DNA of 14,494 nt from Draconibacterium sp. (GTDB taxonomy: Bacteria > Bacteroidota > Bacteroidia > Bacteroidales > Prolixibacteraceae): positions 1-14,494 of the forward strand of contig JAUVDE010000040.1 in assembly GCA_030595485.1 (NCBI GenBank), given 5' to 3'. Below, piece after piece: positions 13,485 through 14,494 of this stretch (the first letter of the stretch is position 1; each line of letters starts with the position of its first letter). The notes beneath the pieces are model-generated. The model did not search any database and was not told where the DNA came from. It worked only from the letters and a program-made list of their open reading frames with translations. Made by a program: the position numbers and the translations under genes.

Positions 13485-14494
13485 ATGGCACAATACGCAC
13501 TATTAGAAAAATTTGAATCGATAAAGCACCGCTTTGAAGAAGTGGAGCAGCAAATTACCGACCCAGCGATTATTAGCGATATGAAGCGTTACATAAAGTT
13601 GAATCAGGAATATAAAAACCTGCAGAAACTTGTAGCTACGTTTCAGGAATACAAAAACCTGGTGGATAACATTGAAACCGGGAAAGAAATGTTGGCAGAA
13701 GAATCCGATGAGGAAATGCGTGACATGGCTCGTGAAGAAATTGCTGTATCAGAAAAACGAATTCCTGAAATCGAAACGCAGGTAAAACTATTATTGGTTC
13801 CTGCCGATCCGGAAGATGCTAAAAATGCAGTTCTTGAAATTCGTGCGGGTACTGGTGGCGACGAGGCAAGTATTTTTGCAGGCGACCTTTTCAGAATGTA
13901 CTCTAAGTTTTGTGAGAAAAAAGGGTGGCGTTTGGAAGTGTCGAATGTAAATGAGGGAACCGCCGGTGGTTATAAAGAAATTGTAGCAAAAGTATCGGGT
14001 GAAGGTGTTTATGGTATCATGAAATACGAATCGGGAGTACACCGTGTGCAACGTGTGCCACAAACCGAAACGCAGGGACGTGTGCATACTTCGGCAGCAA
14101 CAGTGGCTGTTTTGCCCGAGGCCGATGAGTTTGACGTAGAACTGAGAAACGAGGATATACGAAGAGATGAATATTGTTCGTCGGGTCCGGGAGGACAGTC
14201 GGTGAATACGACTTATTCTGCTATTCGTTTGACGCATACTCCAACGGGTATTGTAGTAACTTGTCAGGATCAGAAATCGAAGCTGAAGAACCTTGATAAA
14301 GCGATGGGTGAATTAAGAACTCGTTTGTACAATATGGAATATCAAAAATACATCGATGAAATTTCATCGAAACGTAAAACCATGGTATCTACCGGCGACC
14401 GTTCGGCAAAAATTCGCACCTATAACTGGCCACAAGGTCGTGTAACCGATCATCGTATTAACCTTACTTTATATAACCTGCAAGCTATTATTGG
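13485..14494 (+). CDS. prfA: Peptide chain release factor 1 (runs off right edge)
   Basis: RF1 recognises UAA and UAG stop codons on the ribosome and triggers peptide release. The visible 336 residues are most of the usual 355-360. Seen in order: the N-terminal coiled region (FESIKHRFEEVEQQITDP), LEIRAGTGGDEASIFAGDLF (117-136), the anticodon-like tripeptide PQT at 192-194 in HRVQRVPQTETQGRVHTSA (RF1 has PxT, RF2 has SPF), and the catalytic GGQ at 236-238 in CSSGPGGQSVNTT. ATG 13485 starts the conserved N-terminus. In Bacteroidota prfA is often followed by pyrF, which would lie beyond the edge. Here it is separated from purM by the GIY-YIG unit, so it probably needs its own promoter or read-through. 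Confidence 0.96.
   Translation, partial: MAQYALLEKFESIKHRFEEVEQQITDPAIISDMKRYIKLNQEYKNLQKLVATFQEYKNLVDNIETGKEMLAEESDEEMRDMAREEIAVSEKRIPEIETQVKLLLVPADPEDAKNAVLEIRAGTGGDEASIFAGDLFRMYSKFCEKKGWRLEVSNVNEGTAGGYKEIVAKVSGEGVYGIMKYESGVHRVQRVPQTETQGRVHTSAATVAVLPEADEFDVELRNEDIRRDEYCSSGPGGQSVNTTYSAIRLTHTPTGIVVTCQDQKSKLKNLDKAMGELRTRLYNMEYQKYIDEISSKRKTMVSTGDRSAKIRTYNWPQGRVTDHRINLTLYNLQAII

Noticed and set aside
14058..14066. PQT instead of the E. coli PAT tripeptide in RF1
   Set aside because: RF1 requires PxT, and Gln at this position is, as far as I recall, usual in Bacteroidota RF1.
1..14494. CRISPR arrays, rRNA genes, prophage or toxin-antitoxin modules
   Set aside because: No regularly spaced repeats, rRNA-like sequence, phage genes or paired small genes of such type were seen on either strand.

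Overview
The window looks like chromosomal DNA from a free-living member of the Bacteroidota, probably near the Marinilabiliales/Prolixibacteraceae. The clues are AT-rich DNA, protein families typical of the phylum (a short-N-terminus sensor kinase, a DUF3109 protein, the long form of PurM, RF1 with a PQT tripeptide), mostly weak Shine-Dalgarno signals and many TAnnTTTG promoter elements. The lineage is inferred from family resemblance and has not been computed.

Layout. Positions 1-961 (minus) hold the N-terminal part of a membrane sensor histidine kinase that runs off the left edge. Divergent from it is a secreted protein rich in Asp, His and Lys (1099-1983, plus). Between the two lie four helically phased TTAAC repeats that look like a response-regulator operator. 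A strong terminator follows at 2007-2042. Next is a 203-bp non-coding element (2063-2265) with 16-bp terminal inverted repeats and a 9-bp target duplication; its ends resemble Tn5/IS50 ends. A LysE-family exporter (2362-3003), a truncated LytTR regulator relic (3044-3241, minus), gpmI (3368-4897) and a DUF3109 protein (5031-5600) come next. GC-rich palindromic repeats sit between gpmI and the DUF3109 gene.

A roughly 430-bp gene-poor stretch (5601-6033) carries a terminator with no obvious parent gene. It is followed by two tandem, paralogous cysteine-patterned lipoproteins (6034-6369 and 6431-6766). Three minus-strand genes then run from 9932 down to 6854: an HD-domain phosphohydrolase, a glyoxalase/VOC protein and a lipoprotein sulfatase with a HEAT-like C-terminus. 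The right part is plus-strand: a long-chain acyl-CoA synthetase with an unusually good Shine-Dalgarno (10142-11806), purM (11934-13103), a small GIY-YIG nuclease unit with a frameshift bracketed by inverted palindromes (13105-13456), and prfA/RF1 (13485 to the right edge).

How it fits together. gpmI, the acyl-CoA synthetase, purM and prfA are housekeeping genes. The kinase with its divergent secreted protein looks like an envelope-sensing module. The accessory signal is concentrated in intergenic DNA: a MITE-like insertion inside a GC-rich palindrome, and a GIY-YIG gene bracketed by paired palindromes and wedged between purM and prfA. These two, plus the tandem Cys lipoproteins, are the best candidates for something undescribed.
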